64,000 bases of DNA from Bacteroidota bacterium. GTDB taxonomy: Bacteria > Bacteroidota > Bacteroidia > Chitinophagales > Chitinophagaceae. How positions within the stretch are numbered: the first letter of the stretch is position 1; every line of letters starts with the position of its first letter. The stretch spans positions 1 through 64,000 of the forward strand of contig JAEYWX010000005.1 in the NCBI GenBank assembly GCA_023428755.1. Reading direction: 5' to 3'. This document shows, piece after piece, positions 17,156 to 26,328 of this stretch. Made by a program: the position numbers and the translations under genes. The notes beneath the pieces were generated by a model, which worked only from the letters and a program-made list of their open reading frames with translations, had not been told where the DNA came from and made no database searches.

Positions 17156-17440
17156 ATGCAACTGCAATTTTTTGTACAAAGTATTTCGGAACAGCAGCCA
17201 CCAGCTTCACTCAGCGTTTACTTGCAGGCATTGTGGTACGATGCAAAGGGTGATTGGCATGAAGCGCATTCCATGATCGATCATCTGCACGATGAAACGG
17301 CTTGTTGGGTACATGCTTATCTGCATCGCAAGGAAGGCGATCTCGCCAATGCCGATTACTGGTATCGCAGGGCTGGCAAAACTCGACCTTCTTTATCATT
17401 GCAGGAAGAATGGAAAATGATTGTAGAGCAATTGTTGTGA
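17156..17440 (+). CDS. conserved small protein of unknown function
   Basis: 94-aa ORF with no signal peptide. It contains paired helical segments (LSVYLQALWYDAKGDWHEAH and HAYLHRKEGDLANADYWYRR) that read like two degenerate TPR helices, with a Trp- and His-rich composition. I know no function. It probably shares a transcript with the upstream nucleoid-associated gene. Start at the ATG at 17156. Confidence 0.65.
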   Translation: MQLQFFVQSISEQQPPASLSVYLQALWYDAKGDWHEAHSMIDHLHDETACWVHAYLHRKEGDLANADYWYRRAGKTRPSLSLQEEWKMIVEQLL

Positions 17441-17448
17441 ACATATGC

Positions 17449-17519
17449 CTGACAGGTTATCCTGGTTGCACTATAAGCGTTCATCTGGTATGAATGTATA
17501 CGTTCTTTGAACCTGTCAG
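17449..17519. repeat. spaced inverted repeat CTGACAGGTT
   Basis: CTGACAGGTT at 17449-17458 and its exact complement AACCTGTCAG at 17510-17519. The same 10-mer closes both direct repeats at the left edge of the window (about 69-78 and 288-297), suggesting a common intergenic repeat family. Confidence 0.5.
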
Positions 17520-17540
17520 CTCTTACGCTCAACTAAATCA

Positions 17541-17572
17541 GAAAGCCGATGTTCATGTGAACATCGGCTTTC
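17541..17572. terminator. bidirectional intrinsic terminator
   Basis: Near-perfect stem with 15-base arms (GAAAGCCGATGTTCA and its complement) and a 2-base centre, with T-rich sequence on the plus side. It lies between the convergent small ORF at 17156-17440 and the GH20 gene. Confidence 0.8.
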
Positions 17573-17610
17573 TTGTATCTTGCTTTTTCTTGCAGCTTGT
17601 GCCTTAACGC

Positions 17611-19284
17611 TTATTTTTTTGCTTCAACTGTTGATTTCGGATCAAAGAAGGCTTTGCTGTAATTTGCGCCCCACATTTCATAACGTTTAAATTGAACGAG
17701 TAAACGTTTTTCAAAATCGGCTGCATCCTTTTTCTCTTTCGCTGTCCACAACACTTCACTCAATGCTGCCATACGGGGGAAGATCATGTATTCCACTTTG
17801 CTGGTATTGTTCATGTACTCTGTCCAAACGTTTGCTTGAGCACCACGTACAAACTTCCACTGGCTTTCCGGTAATTCTTTGGGAACTGGTTCGTAGCTGT
17901 ACACTTTTTGTACAGTTGTAAAACCACCAATGGTGACAGAATCTTCGTTCGCAGCTTGTTTATGATCAAAATACATGTGGCTGCCCGGTGTCATGATCAC
18001 ATAGTGATTTTCTTTAGCAGCAGCAATGCCTCCGGCTTCACCCCGCCAGCTCATCACTTGTGCATTGGGGGCCAAACCACCTTCCAGTATTTCATCCCAA
18101 CCAATAATGGTTTTGCCTTTTGCATTCAGGTATTTTTCAATCCGCTGAATGAAATAGCTCTGCAGTTCATGTTCATCTTTCAGCTTCAGTTCTTTCATCC
18201 GCTTCTGGCAATTGGGGCATTGCTTCCAATGTGTTTTCGGGCATTCATCACCACCAATATGTACATACTTGGATGGGAAGAGAGCCACTACTTCATCCAG
18301 CACATTTTCTAAGAACGTAAATGTTTCTTCTTTTCCGGCACAGAACACATCATCAAACACGCCCCATGTTTCCTGCACAAATTTTACACGACCCTGTTGT
18401 GCTTCCTGTACCGTTTTCATGGATACCATATTCAACGGAATGGATGTTGTTCGGTTTGGAAAACAACTCAGCGAAGGATACGCTGCAATGGCAGCACTGC
18501 TGTGACCGGGCAATTCTATTTCAGGAATCACTTCCACAAAACGGCTTTTAGCGTATGCGAGTACGTCTTTGATTTCCTCTTGCGTATAAAAACCTTCGTG
18601 TGGTTTATTGTCATTTCCTTTACCGGGATAGCGGCCAATGATGGTGCCGTTGCGTTTGCTGCCGACGGTAGTTAACGCAGGATATTTTTTTATTTCGATG
18701 CGCCAGCCCTGGTCTTCGGTTAAGTGCCAATGAAAAATATTGATCTTGTGCAGTGCTAAATAATCAATGTATTTTTTGATGAACCAAACCGGTTCGTAGT
18801 GGCGGCCAACATCCAAATGCATACCACGATATTCAAAACGGGGTTTGTCAAAAATTGCCACATAAGGAATGGGAGTAGTGGCAGCTTGTGTAACAGGCAA
18901 CAACTGGATGAGTGATTGCACTGCATGAAAAGCAGATTCATCGAAATTGGCTTCAATACGTACGCCGTTCTTTGTTACGTTCAAGCGATAAGCCAATGCA
19001 CCTCCGGTAGGCATGCGTGTGGAAACAACTGTGATGTCTGCTTTGCCTTTGGTTGCAACAACTTCTGAGCTGTAATACTTTTTCATGTAATCAGCAAAGT
19101 AGTTGAATACGGCATCAGCATTTGCTCCACTGGGGAAGTTGCTGCTCCAGGTAATTTTCTTTTTGAATGTGTAGTTGCCTTTTTGCGGCTGCGTTACTTC
19201 AAAAGGTTTTGGAATAATGTTGATCTCCTGTGCCGATGCAAGAAGCGTACAACAGGCAAGTACCATCGTTAGAAATTGTTTCAT
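17611..19284 (-). CDS. exported beta-N-acetylhexosaminidase, GH20
   Basis: Exported glycosidase (557 aa), signal peptide MKQFLTMVLACCTLLASAQ. After the GH20b-type N-terminal domain (to about residue 150) comes the catalytic barrel opening FEYRGMHLDVGRHYEPVWF. The catalytic Asp-Glu pair is in HIGGDECPKTHW (about 345-356). WHLTEDQGWRIE and GWDEILEGG are further GH20 hallmarks. It removes terminal GlcNAc/GalNAc from glycans or chitin oligomers. It lies 40 bases downstream of the S15 peptidase gene on the same strand, a likely operon. Confidence 0.95.
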   Translation of the reverse strand: MKQFLTMVLACCTLLASAQEINIIPKPFEVTQPQKGNYTFKKKITWSSNFPSGANADAVFNYFADYMKKYYSSEVVATKGKADITVVSTRMPTGGALAYRLNVTKNGVRIEANFDESAFHAVQSLIQLLPVTQAATTPIPYVAIFDKPRFEYRGMHLDVGRHYEPVWFIKKYIDYLALHKINIFHWHLTEDQGWRIEIKKYPALTTVGSKRNGTIIGRYPGKGNDNKPHEGFYTQEEIKDVLAYAKSRFVEVIPEIELPGHSSAAIAAYPSLSCFPNRTTSIPLNMVSMKTVQEAQQGRVKFVQETWGVFDDVFCAGKEETFTFLENVLDEVVALFPSKYVHIGGDECPKTHWKQCPNCQKRMKELKLKDEHELQSYFIQRIEKYLNAKGKTIIGWDEILEGGLAPNAQVMSWRGEAGGIAAAKENHYVIMTPGSHMYFDHKQAANEDSVTIGGFTTVQKVYSYEPVPKELPESQWKFVRGAQANVWTEYMNNTSKVEYMIFPRMAALSEVLWTAKEKKDAADFEKRLLVQFKRYEMWGANYSKAFFDPKSTVEAKK

Positions 19285-19324
19285 CTGCTGAATTGTTTTT
19301 TGAGGTTCTGATAAATCGGTATAC

Positions 19325-21217
19325 TTATTTTAAAACAGGTAATACAATGCTGGATGCATTTTTTGCATCGTGCCAGATCTGTATTTTACTCTTGATATAA
19401 TCTTTTGCATCTGCTTCATAAATATTTACAAACTGTTGCGGGTTACGATCCACCAACGGGAACCAACTGCTTTGTATCTGTATCATAATACGGTGACCTT
19501 TTTTGAATGTGTGTGCTACATCCGGCAGTTCAAATTTTACTTTCTCTACATCGTTTGGTTTAAACGCTTCCGGTTTTTCAAAACTGTTACGGAAACGTCC
19601 ACGCATTATTTCACCACGCACCAGCATCTGGTAATCGCCCATGGGATAACTGCCGCCACCCAAACGTCCTGCTGCCTGTGTTGCTCCCGGATAATTAAAA
19701 TCGCTGGGGAATACATCAATAATCTTCACTACAAAATCAGCATCTGTTGTTGAAATACTGGTGAGCAGATCAGCAATCACTGTTCCTGCAAGTGTTACAT
19801 CATCTGTTAACACATCGGTTTGAAAACTCAATACATCTGTACGACGATTTGCAAAACGCTGATCGTCGGTCATGTATGCAATGGTTCTGCTGAAATGAAC
19901 GTCTTCCGTATAAGGAACGGGCTTTGCAGGATCGCTGATGTATTCACTCGAACTTTTTGCAACGGTTGGTTTGTTCCAGCTCAATGCACCATTGGGTTGC
20001 AGATACATCGGTGTCATTTGCACATTCGCTGCGGGCCATTGTGAAAAGTTGCGCCACTTGTTTTCACCTGTAAAGAAAATAGTAGCTTCTGCCAATGCAT
20101 CAACATTTGCTTTACCCTCTAAATGATGCATGAAGAACGGCAATTCAATTTCATTTTGATAATACGTAGATGTATTGCTGCCGAATTTTACATTGCCCAG
20201 GCTGCTTCCATCGCCACGGCTCCATTGTCCGTGGTACCAGGGACCCATCACAATGCGGTTATTGTTCTTTGCTTTTTTCTCAATTGCTTCATAGGTGCGC
20301 CAAGCACCATAGGTATCTTCTGCATCAAACAAACCACCAACAACTAACGTGTTTGTATGTGCCGGTACATTGTTCACAAAATTGCGAACGTTGCGTGCCT
20401 TCCACCAATCATCATAGTTTGGATGCTTGTACATTTCATGCCAGAAAGCAATACTGTCGCCAATAAGTTTAGCCAGTTGTTTGGTTGAACCTGCTTCTAA
20501 ATAAAATTTATACGCATCTCTTGTCGGGAATTGAAAACCCGGTGAGCCAATTGTTGTTGGTTTCGGACGTGGTTTTCCAAATGATGAATAAAATGCAAAG
20601 CCATCCATTTGAAAAAATGCTCCGTTGTGATGAAAATCATCACCCATAAACCAATCGGTTACCGGAGCCTGCGGACTAACGGCTACGAGTGAGGGATGAT
20701 TGCTCAACGCAGCCATGGTAGAATAAAAACCGGGGTACGAAATACCGAAGATGCCTACTTTCTTATTGTTGCTGGGGATATTTTTTACCAGCCAATCAAT
20801 CGCATCATAGGTATCGCTTGCTTCATCAAACTCAGTTCCTTTTTTGTTGGGGTTAAAGGGACGCACATCCATAAACTCGCCTTCACTCATCCAGCGGCCA
20901 CGTACATCCTGTAATACAATAATGTAGTTGCGGCGCATGTAATACCGCCAATGGTTATCCCAAAATGCACGGAAATTCGTTTCGCCATACGGAGCACAGG
21001 AGTAGGGCGTACGTGTCATTAAGATCGGATGTGCTTCACTGTTATTCTTTGGGGTGTAAACGGCGGTAAATAGTTTAATGCCATCCCGCATAGGGATCAT
21101 GATCTCTTTTTTGGTATAGTTGTCACGAATCCAGGCAGAGTCCTGCGGGTTGAGAGTTTGTGCTGATGCTGATAAAACGATCAGCAGCAATACGAGGGAA
21201 GAACTGATTTTTCTCAT
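19325..21217 (-). CDS. exported S15-family (CocE/X-Pro dipeptidyl) hydrolase
   Basis: Exported alpha/beta hydrolase (630 aa). The ATG at 21217 begins the signal peptide MRKISSSLVLLLIVLSASAQ; the open frame upstream of it does not look coding. The nucleophile Ser is in GISYPGFYS, with the likely acid in GLFDAEDTYG and the His in GPWYHGQWSRGDG. The C-terminal beta-sandwich (PepX_C-like) follows to the end. Members cleave Xaa-Pro dipeptides, cocaine-type esters or glutaryl-cephalosporins, and the substrate here is not deducible. It is co-oriented with GH20. Confidence 0.9.
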   Translation of the reverse strand: MRKISSSLVLLLIVLSASAQTLNPQDSAWIRDNYTKKEIMIPMRDGIKLFTAVYTPKNNSEAHPILMTRTPYSCAPYGETNFRAFWDNHWRYYMRRNYIIVLQDVRGRWMSEGEFMDVRPFNPNKKGTEFDEASDTYDAIDWLVKNIPSNNKKVGIFGISYPGFYSTMAALSNHPSLVAVSPQAPVTDWFMGDDFHHNGAFFQMDGFAFYSSFGKPRPKPTTIGSPGFQFPTRDAYKFYLEAGSTKQLAKLIGDSIAFWHEMYKHPNYDDWWKARNVRNFVNNVPAHTNTLVVGGLFDAEDTYGAWRTYEAIEKKAKNNNRIVMGPWYHGQWSRGDGSSLGNVKFGSNTSTYYQNEIELPFFMHHLEGKANVDALAEATIFFTGENKWRNFSQWPAANVQMTPMYLQPNGALSWNKPTVAKSSSEYISDPAKPVPYTEDVHFSRTIAYMTDDQRFANRRTDVLSFQTDVLTDDVTLAGTVIADLLTSISTTDADFVVKIIDVFPSDFNYPGATQAAGRLGGGSYPMGDYQMLVRGEIMRGRFRNSFEKPEAFKPNDVEKVKFELPDVAHTFKKGHRIMIQIQSSWFPLVDRNPQQFVNIYEADAKDYIKSKIQIWHDAKNASSIVLPVLK

Positions 21218-21347
21218 GCTATGCTGTTTAAGTTTGAAAGGTATCGATTTTGGCTGAAAGGCGTAGCCCCGTTCATCCGTTACGTTCAACCGATTGCACA
21301 TTCTGAGAGAATTATCTGCAACGAGTAGTAATGGTTGTTCTGTTCAA

Positions 21348-21902
21348 TCAGAGCAATGTCTTTTCTGCAATTACATTCCATTTGCCCCGACTTAATTTGA
21401 GTAATGAAATAGCAGACGCTGTAAAGGTTTGTTCGAACTCCTGTTTTTCAAAATAAGCCCATGCTTTTTTGAAATCGCCGGGTTTAATGTCACGGTTGGC
21501 AATGGTTACATGCGGATGGAAAGGACGGTCATCGGGTTTGATAATGCCGTGAAAAGGAATGATGAAATGATCTTCCACTGCTTTGCGTAAGCTGCCCAGT
21601 TGATGATTTTCATTGACTGCTACAAAAATTACACGATTGCTGAAATGCGAAAATCCCTGCAATTGAATTTCAAACGAGGGGATGGTTATTTGAAACGAGT
21701 GGAGTGTTTCTGTTAACTGCTGTTCTTTTTCATTCTGCATCCAGAATGGTGGAATCAACGTAATGTGTGCCGATGATTTCAATGCAACAACACATCCAAA
21801 CCGATCACGCATCCACAATTTGTAATCCTGTACTTTTTCATCAATTGCCGGGGGACAAAGTACAGCAAGGAAATACATGCTATGTGTTGCAGGGTTATTC
21901 AT
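21348..21902 (-). CDS. 2'-5' RNA ligase family (2H phosphoesterase) protein
   Basis: Small cytoplasmic protein (184 aa) with the two HxT/S motifs of the 2H phosphoesterase fold: HITL (with LIPPFW after it) and HVTI (in HPHVTIANRD). It probably hydrolyses cyclic nucleotide or RNA 2',3'-cyclic phosphate ends; the physiological substrate is unknown. An alternative start eight codons later (MYFLAVLCPP) is possible. It is the last gene of the 5-oxoprolinase cluster, 24 bases after the transporter. Confidence 0.85.
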   Translation of the reverse strand: MNNPATHSMYFLAVLCPPAIDEKVQDYKLWMRDRFGCVVALKSSAHITLIPPFWMQNEKEQQLTETLHSFQITIPSFEIQLQGFSHFSNRVIFVAVNENHQLGSLRKAVEDHFIIPFHGIIKPDDRPFHPHVTIANRDIKPGDFKKAWAYFEKQEFEQTFTASAISLLKLSRGKWNVIAEKTLL

Positions 21903-21926
21903 AAAAAGAAAAGCAATGTCTTTCCG

Positions 21927-23162
21927 CTAAAATAATTTCGGAATTTCATTTACAAATGTAACAACACTCATCCACAACATCAGTGCCACTACTACCCAGC
22001 CGCTCCAGAGCAGCCATTGCGGATGCTGATAATGCGGCAGTTTTCGTTTCATCATTACCCACAACATCAGCCCTAATGAAAATGGCAGAATAAAGCCATT
22101 GAGTGTGCCAACAATCACCATAATAAATACCGGCTTTTGCCATAGTGCTACAACAGTGGTTGAAATGAGAATGAACAGGATGGTTGTAATGCGTGGCTGT
22201 TTATTAAAAACAGGATGCAATGTTTTTAGAAATGTAACCGATGTGAATGCCGATCCAACCAATGATGTGATGGCAGCACTCCATAAAACAATTCCAAACA
22301 GTTTGTAGCCAATTGCGCCCGCCGCTGATTGAAATGCCGAAGCGGTGGGGTTTGCAGGATCGAGTTGAAACCCTTTGTACAAAACGCCGTAAATAGCAAG
22401 GAACAACAGTACACGCATGAATGCTGTAATGATGATACCGCTTACTGCACTTCGTTTTACTTCTTTCATACTTGCCGAAGATGACCGGTCTTCGAGTATC
22501 CGGTGAATGCCGGCAAACGTGATATATCCTCCCACGGTGCCGCCCACTAATGTAACAATGGAAGTAAAATTGATAACGGAAGGAACCACTGTCCGGTATG
22601 CAACTTCAGCAAGAGGCGGCTGTGCAGATAGTACCACATAGATCATTAAACCGAGCATGAGCATTCCCAGCAACTTTACAAACAGATCCATTGCCTTGGC
22701 TGTATCTTTTGATAAAAAAAGAATGATGCCAATACCGGCACTGATCAAACTGCCGGTTTTTAAACTAATGGGAAAAAGAATCGTTAAGCCAAGCCCTGCA
22801 CCTGATACGTTACCAATGTTAAACGCCAAACCACCCAGCGAAATCAGGAGCGTTAATACATGACCACTGCCTGGCAGTACTTCATTCGCCAGTTCGCTTC
22901 CCCGTTTATTATTGGCAGCCAGTATTTGCCAGATGTTGAGTTGTGCAATGATGTCAATGATCACCGAAACAAGGATCACAAAGCCCAGGCTTGCCATGAG
23001 CTGTTGTGTAAAAACGGTGGTTTGTGTAAGAAAGCCTGGACCAATGGCTGATGTTGCCATTAGAAAAGCAGCTCCTGCTCCTTTTCCGCTCAATTGTTTC
23101 CAGTTAATTTGCTTTGACTTCAATATGGTCCTGTTGTAATGCTGATGAAATAGTAGATGCAA
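21927..23162 (-). CDS. NRAMP-family membrane transporter (YcsG-like)
   Basis: Integral membrane protein (411 aa) with about 11 hydrophobic segments. TM1 carries SAIGPGFLTQTT, the place of the metal-binding DPGN of NRAMP transporters, here GPGF, so classic Mn/Fe transport is doubtful. B. subtilis ycsG, beside the ycsF/kipIA genes, is the parallel. The annotated ATG overlaps the end of pxpA by 59 bases; a TTG at 23123 would reduce this to 20, so the start is uncertain. It may move 5-oxoproline or a related solute (inference from context). Confidence 0.82.
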   Translation of the reverse strand: MHLLFHQHYNRTILKSKQINWKQLSGKGAGAAFLMATSAIGPGFLTQTTVFTQQLMASLGFVILVSVIIDIIAQLNIWQILAANNKRGSELANEVLPGSGHVLTLLISLGGLAFNIGNVSGAGLGLTILFPISLKTGSLISAGIGIILFLSKDTAKAMDLFVKLLGMLMLGLMIYVVLSAQPPLAEVAYRTVVPSVINFTSIVTLVGGTVGGYITFAGIHRILEDRSSSASMKEVKRSAVSGIIITAFMRVLLFLAIYGVLYKGFQLDPANPTASAFQSAAGAIGYKLFGIVLWSAAITSLVGSAFTSVTFLKTLHPVFNKQPRITTILFILISTTVVALWQKPVFIMVIVGTLNGFILPFSLGLMLWVMMKRKLPHYQHPQWLLWSGWVVVALMLWMSVVTFVNEIPKLF

Positions 23163-23844
23163 AAGCTACTGCTTTTTTTCCATCGCCATGTATACAAATA
23201 CTATCTGCTTTTACAGGAATGATCTTTCCTGATACAGTGGTAACCGTTTGTTCATGGATCATTTGCAGTACCTGCTGCAGGGCTGTTGCTTCGTCTTCGA
23301 TCAATGCGTTGGGTTGGGAGCGTGCTGTTAAGCTTCCATCGTCCTGGTAGGTACGGTCGGCAAACACTTCATGCACCGTTAGTAAACCAAGTGCAGCAGC
23401 TTCTGTTAAGGAACGGCTGCCGCTTAATCCAACTAGAAGTAACGAGGTGTCAAAATCATACACCGCTTTTGCAATGGCATGTGCAATGGTATTGTCTTTG
23501 GCTGATTGATTGTACAAGGCACCATGTGGTTTTACATGATGCAGGTTTGTTCCCAGCTCTTTTGCAATTGCTGCAATGATGGAGAGCTGTTCGGTAATGA
23601 TGTTGTAAATTTCAGCAGATGATTTTTGCATTTCTGTACGACCAAAATTTTCACGGTCTGGCCAGGAGGGGTGAGCACCAACTACAACTCCATGCATCAT
23701 ACATTGTTCAATGGTGCGTTTCATGGTGTCAGCATCACCTGCATGATAACCACAGGCAATATTGGCACTGCTGACGAGCGGAATGATCTGCTCGTCGGTT
23801 GGTAAGCCTTCGCCTAAATCGGAATTGAGATCAATGGTTTTCAT
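23104..23844 (-). CDS. pxpA: 5-oxoprolinase subunit A (LamB/YcsF family)
   Basis: PxpA, 246 aa, the hydrolytic subunit of the prokaryotic ATP-dependent 5-oxoprolinase that opens pyroglutamate to glutamate. Family motifs: LNSDLGEG at the start, ANIACGYHAGDADTM (about 33-47), HPSWPDRENFGR and LHHVKPHGALYN. The start is moved to 23844 so that the protein begins MKTIDLNSDLGEG. Its partners PxpB and PxpC are fused in the gene at 24500-26251, with a lipoprotein gene between. Confidence 0.93.
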   Translation of the reverse strand: MKTIDLNSDLGEGLPTDEQIIPLVSSANIACGYHAGDADTMKRTIEQCMMHGVVVGAHPSWPDRENFGRTEMQKSSAEIYNIITEQLSIIAAIAKELGTNLHHVKPHGALYNQSAKDNTIAHAIAKAVYDFDTSLLLVGLSGSRSLTEAAALGLLTVHEVFADRTYQDDGSLTARSQPNALIEDEATALQQVLQMIHEQTVTTVSGKIIPVKADSICIHGDGKKAVAFASTISSALQQDHIEVKAN

Positions 23845-24084
23845 GTTAATTTGGAAGATAATCAATAATACCCGTTGGGAATTGTTGTGTTAAAACAAGG
23901 TACTGAGATTCTTGATTAAAAATAATATATTGAAAAGTGTATGTTATTAAGGAAGGAATACTTCTTTTATTTTTATAATAGTCCCATCGCCATTAATTGT
24001 CAAAATGAACAGGTTTTCTTTGAAAATGAATTGAAAACTTTTTAACGAGTTTTCTGAAACTTGATGTACTCTGTCAGGATTATA

Positions 24085-24471
24085 TCACAAATCAAAAATA
24101 CAGTCTTTAGATAGTGGCAGCAGCCTGATTTTTTTACTTTCATTGACAATGAAATAATCATTAGGTACTGCAAAGTCAATCTTGCCATCTTTGTTTATGA
24201 ATGTATCGACTTCGTTTGCTTTTCTTGCTGCCTCAATTGCTTTATCTCCAGTAAGGAATTGTATATAATCTGCCTCGAGAAAGGTAGTGTCTGATTTTTG
24301 GAATAAGTTAATAATGATTGCATATTGTTCATGAGTATTTACTTTTAATACACTTTCTTTTTGATTAGCGATTAATTCATTTTGGATTTTGGTATTATCT
24401 TTTGACGTGTTCGGACTGCATGAAGCCAAAATTAAAATACAGGTAGTATAGATCAATCTGCAAAGTATCAT
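24085..24471 (-). CDS. small lipoprotein of unknown function
   Basis: 128-aa protein with a lipoprotein signal ending LILASC (lipobox LASC), then a short Ser/Asn/Lys-rich linker and a soluble domain of about 95 residues. No known family is recognised. It interrupts the pxp cluster, 28 bases downstream of pxpBC and 240 bases before pxpA, and is more AT-rich than its neighbours, so it may be an insertion by transfer. Between it and pxpA (23845-24084) I see no gene. Confidence 0.65.
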   Translation of the reverse strand: MILCRLIYTTCILILASCSPNTSKDNTKIQNELIANQKESVLKVNTHEQYAIIINLFQKSDTTFLEADYIQFLTGDKAIEAARKANEVDTFINKDGKIDFAVPNDYFIVNESKKIRLLPLSKDCIFDL

Positions 24472-24499
24472 CTTATGAAATTATCGTAAATGAATTGAT

Positions 24500-26251
24500 T
24501 TAGGTAAGCATTGAGTCTAAGATGTCTTTCACCCGTTTCAACTCTTCTATATCTTTTTCGTACAATTCTTCTGCTTCCTGTAAACTTATAATTTGAAATT
24601 GAATTTCATCGCCCGGTTTCTTTTGTGCCAGTATGGAAAGATCGGCTGCACATACCTGTGCAATACGGGGATAACCACCTACGGTTTGTGCATCGGCCAT
24701 CAATACGATCATTTCGCCGGATGGAGTTAATTGAATCGTTCCCTGTGTAACCGGCGATGAAATAATTTCACATGCAGTTGAAGTTGACAGCAGTTCTCCG
24801 TTTAAGCGATAACCCATGCGGCTGCTTTGTACACTCACGCTAAAGCTGCTGTTTGTAAATGCATGTTTTGATGCTTCTTTCAGTTCATTCCATTCCACAC
24901 CGGGTACAACACGAATGCGTCCGGTTGCGTAATTGGGAAGCGCTGTATTCAATTCAATTGCTGCACTTGCTTGCAGCAGCTTCATTAGTTTTTTCTGAAC
25001 GGTCGTGATGCTGTTTCTTCTGTTGAGCACATCATTTTTTTTCAATTCCCTGCCTTTATAGCCGCCTTTCTGTACCAACAGATCGGTAGAGCAACTCTGC
25101 AGAAATTCTTCTGCTGCAAAACCTCCGGCCACGGCCATGTATAACCGAAAACCGGGAATAGGCTGTTTGCATTCGATCACCGTTCCTTTGGCAACAAAAA
25201 CAGGTTGCGCAAGTTGTAGGCTATCGTTACTGTTTTGTGGTTGCAAACCTGCTCCTGTAAATGCAATAACTGCATCCTGCAAAAAATGAAAGCGGTGTGG
25301 TGATTGCGTGATCTCCAGTACAACTTCATCCAATTCATTCCCCACAAGTGCGTTGGCAAGTTGCGTCGCATGGATATCCATTGCCCCGCTTTTACTTACA
25401 CCAAATTGTAAATACCCTTTTCGACCTGTATCCTGCAGTGTTGTGAGAAAGCCGCATTGTTCAAGCTGGATGATTTTATTTTTCTCATCAGCTGCTTTTG
25501 TTGAACGATTGCTGCTGTTTCGGTTTTCGTGTTCGCCTGCAATGCCTGATGATGAGTAGTTTTCAAACTCGTTTTTTGTAATGGCTTTGAATTGTACTTC
25601 ATCACCGGCTTTTAACAAAAACGGGCTTGGTCTGTCTGCATCAAATAACTGCAACGCTGTTCTGCCAATAATATTCCAGCCGCCGGGTGTTGCAAACGGA
25701 TAAATGCCTGTTTGATTTCCTGCAATGGCAACAGTGCCGGGGGGAACACTTAACCGTGGTTTTATTTTTCGATTTGTGATCAATCGTTCATCCACAGTTC
25801 CCATGTAAGGAAAGCCGGGTGTAAAACCGATCATGAATACATGATAGGTTTTGTTGGTATGCAGTTGAATAATGTCATCAATGGAAAGTTGCAGTGATGT
25901 GGAAAGTTCCTGCAGGTCGATGCCCATTGTTTCATCATAACAAACCGGAATTGTTGTCACTGGTTTTTCTTCAACTGCATCAACTGTGATTGGTTGTTTT
26001 TGTAAGATGTTTTTCAGTTGATCAATTACTGTTGCTGCAATTGTGGCTTCGTTGTTTTTCAGTTGAACAGGATCATAACATACGACCAGTGAATTGTAAG
26101 CAGGTACGGTTTCAATCAATCCAATGAAGGGATGTTGTTCGATCAACAGTTTTGCACGCATCACCCGTTCATGAATACTGCGTTCAATGGTTGTTCCAAA
26201 TGAAAGCAGTACCATCGATTCGTTAACGGGTATGTAAGTAACATCCTGCAT
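24500..26251 (-). CDS. 5-oxoprolinase subunits B and C, fused (KipI-KipA)
   Basis: A fusion of 583 aa. Residues about 1-235 match PxpB/KipI (IGFTPGFPYMG, LSVPPGTVAIAGNQTGIYPF, GGWNIIGRT). Residues about 265-575 match PxpC/KipA (CGFLTTLQDTGRKGYLQFG, GAMDIHATQLANALVGN, DLLVQKGGYKGRELKK). Between them is a low-complexity Asn/Ser linker. In many bacteria these are two genes. The ATG at 26251 (MQDVTYIPVNE) is used; the 10 residues before it look unrelated. With PxpA it forms the full enzyme. The pyk terminator lies just upstream. Confidence 0.92.
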   Translation of the reverse strand: MQDVTYIPVNESMVLLSFGTTIERSIHERVMRAKLLIEQHPFIGLIETVPAYNSLVVCYDPVQLKNNEATIAATVIDQLKNILQKQPITVDAVEEKPVTTIPVCYDETMGIDLQELSTSLQLSIDDIIQLHTNKTYHVFMIGFTPGFPYMGTVDERLITNRKIKPRLSVPPGTVAIAGNQTGIYPFATPGGWNIIGRTALQLFDADRPSPFLLKAGDEVQFKAITKNEFENYSSSGIAGEHENRNSSNRSTKAADEKNKIIQLEQCGFLTTLQDTGRKGYLQFGVSKSGAMDIHATQLANALVGNELDEVVLEITQSPHRFHFLQDAVIAFTGAGLQPQNSNDSLQLAQPVFVAKGTVIECKQPIPGFRLYMAVAGGFAAEEFLQSCSTDLLVQKGGYKGRELKKNDVLNRRNSITTVQKKLMKLLQASAAIELNTALPNYATGRIRVVPGVEWNELKEASKHAFTNSSFSVSVQSSRMGYRLNGELLSTSTACEIISSPVTQGTIQLTPSGEMIVLMADAQTVGGYPRIAQVCAADLSILAQKKPGDEIQFQIISLQEAEELYEKDIEELKRVKDILDSMLT

Positions 26252-26282
26252 GAGCAATGAAAATACAAAATCGGGAAACACA

Positions 26283-26305
26283 AACGCCCCGTAAAACGGG
26301 GCGTT
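26283..26305 (-). terminator. pyk terminator
   Basis: Perfect 10-bp stem AACGCCCCGT / ACGGGGCGTT with a 3-base loop, 24 bases after the pyk stop and just before pxpBC. It separates the glycolytic operon from the pxp cluster. Confidence 0.8.
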
Positions 26306-26328
26306 GCAAAGTATTTGTAGCGATGTGA

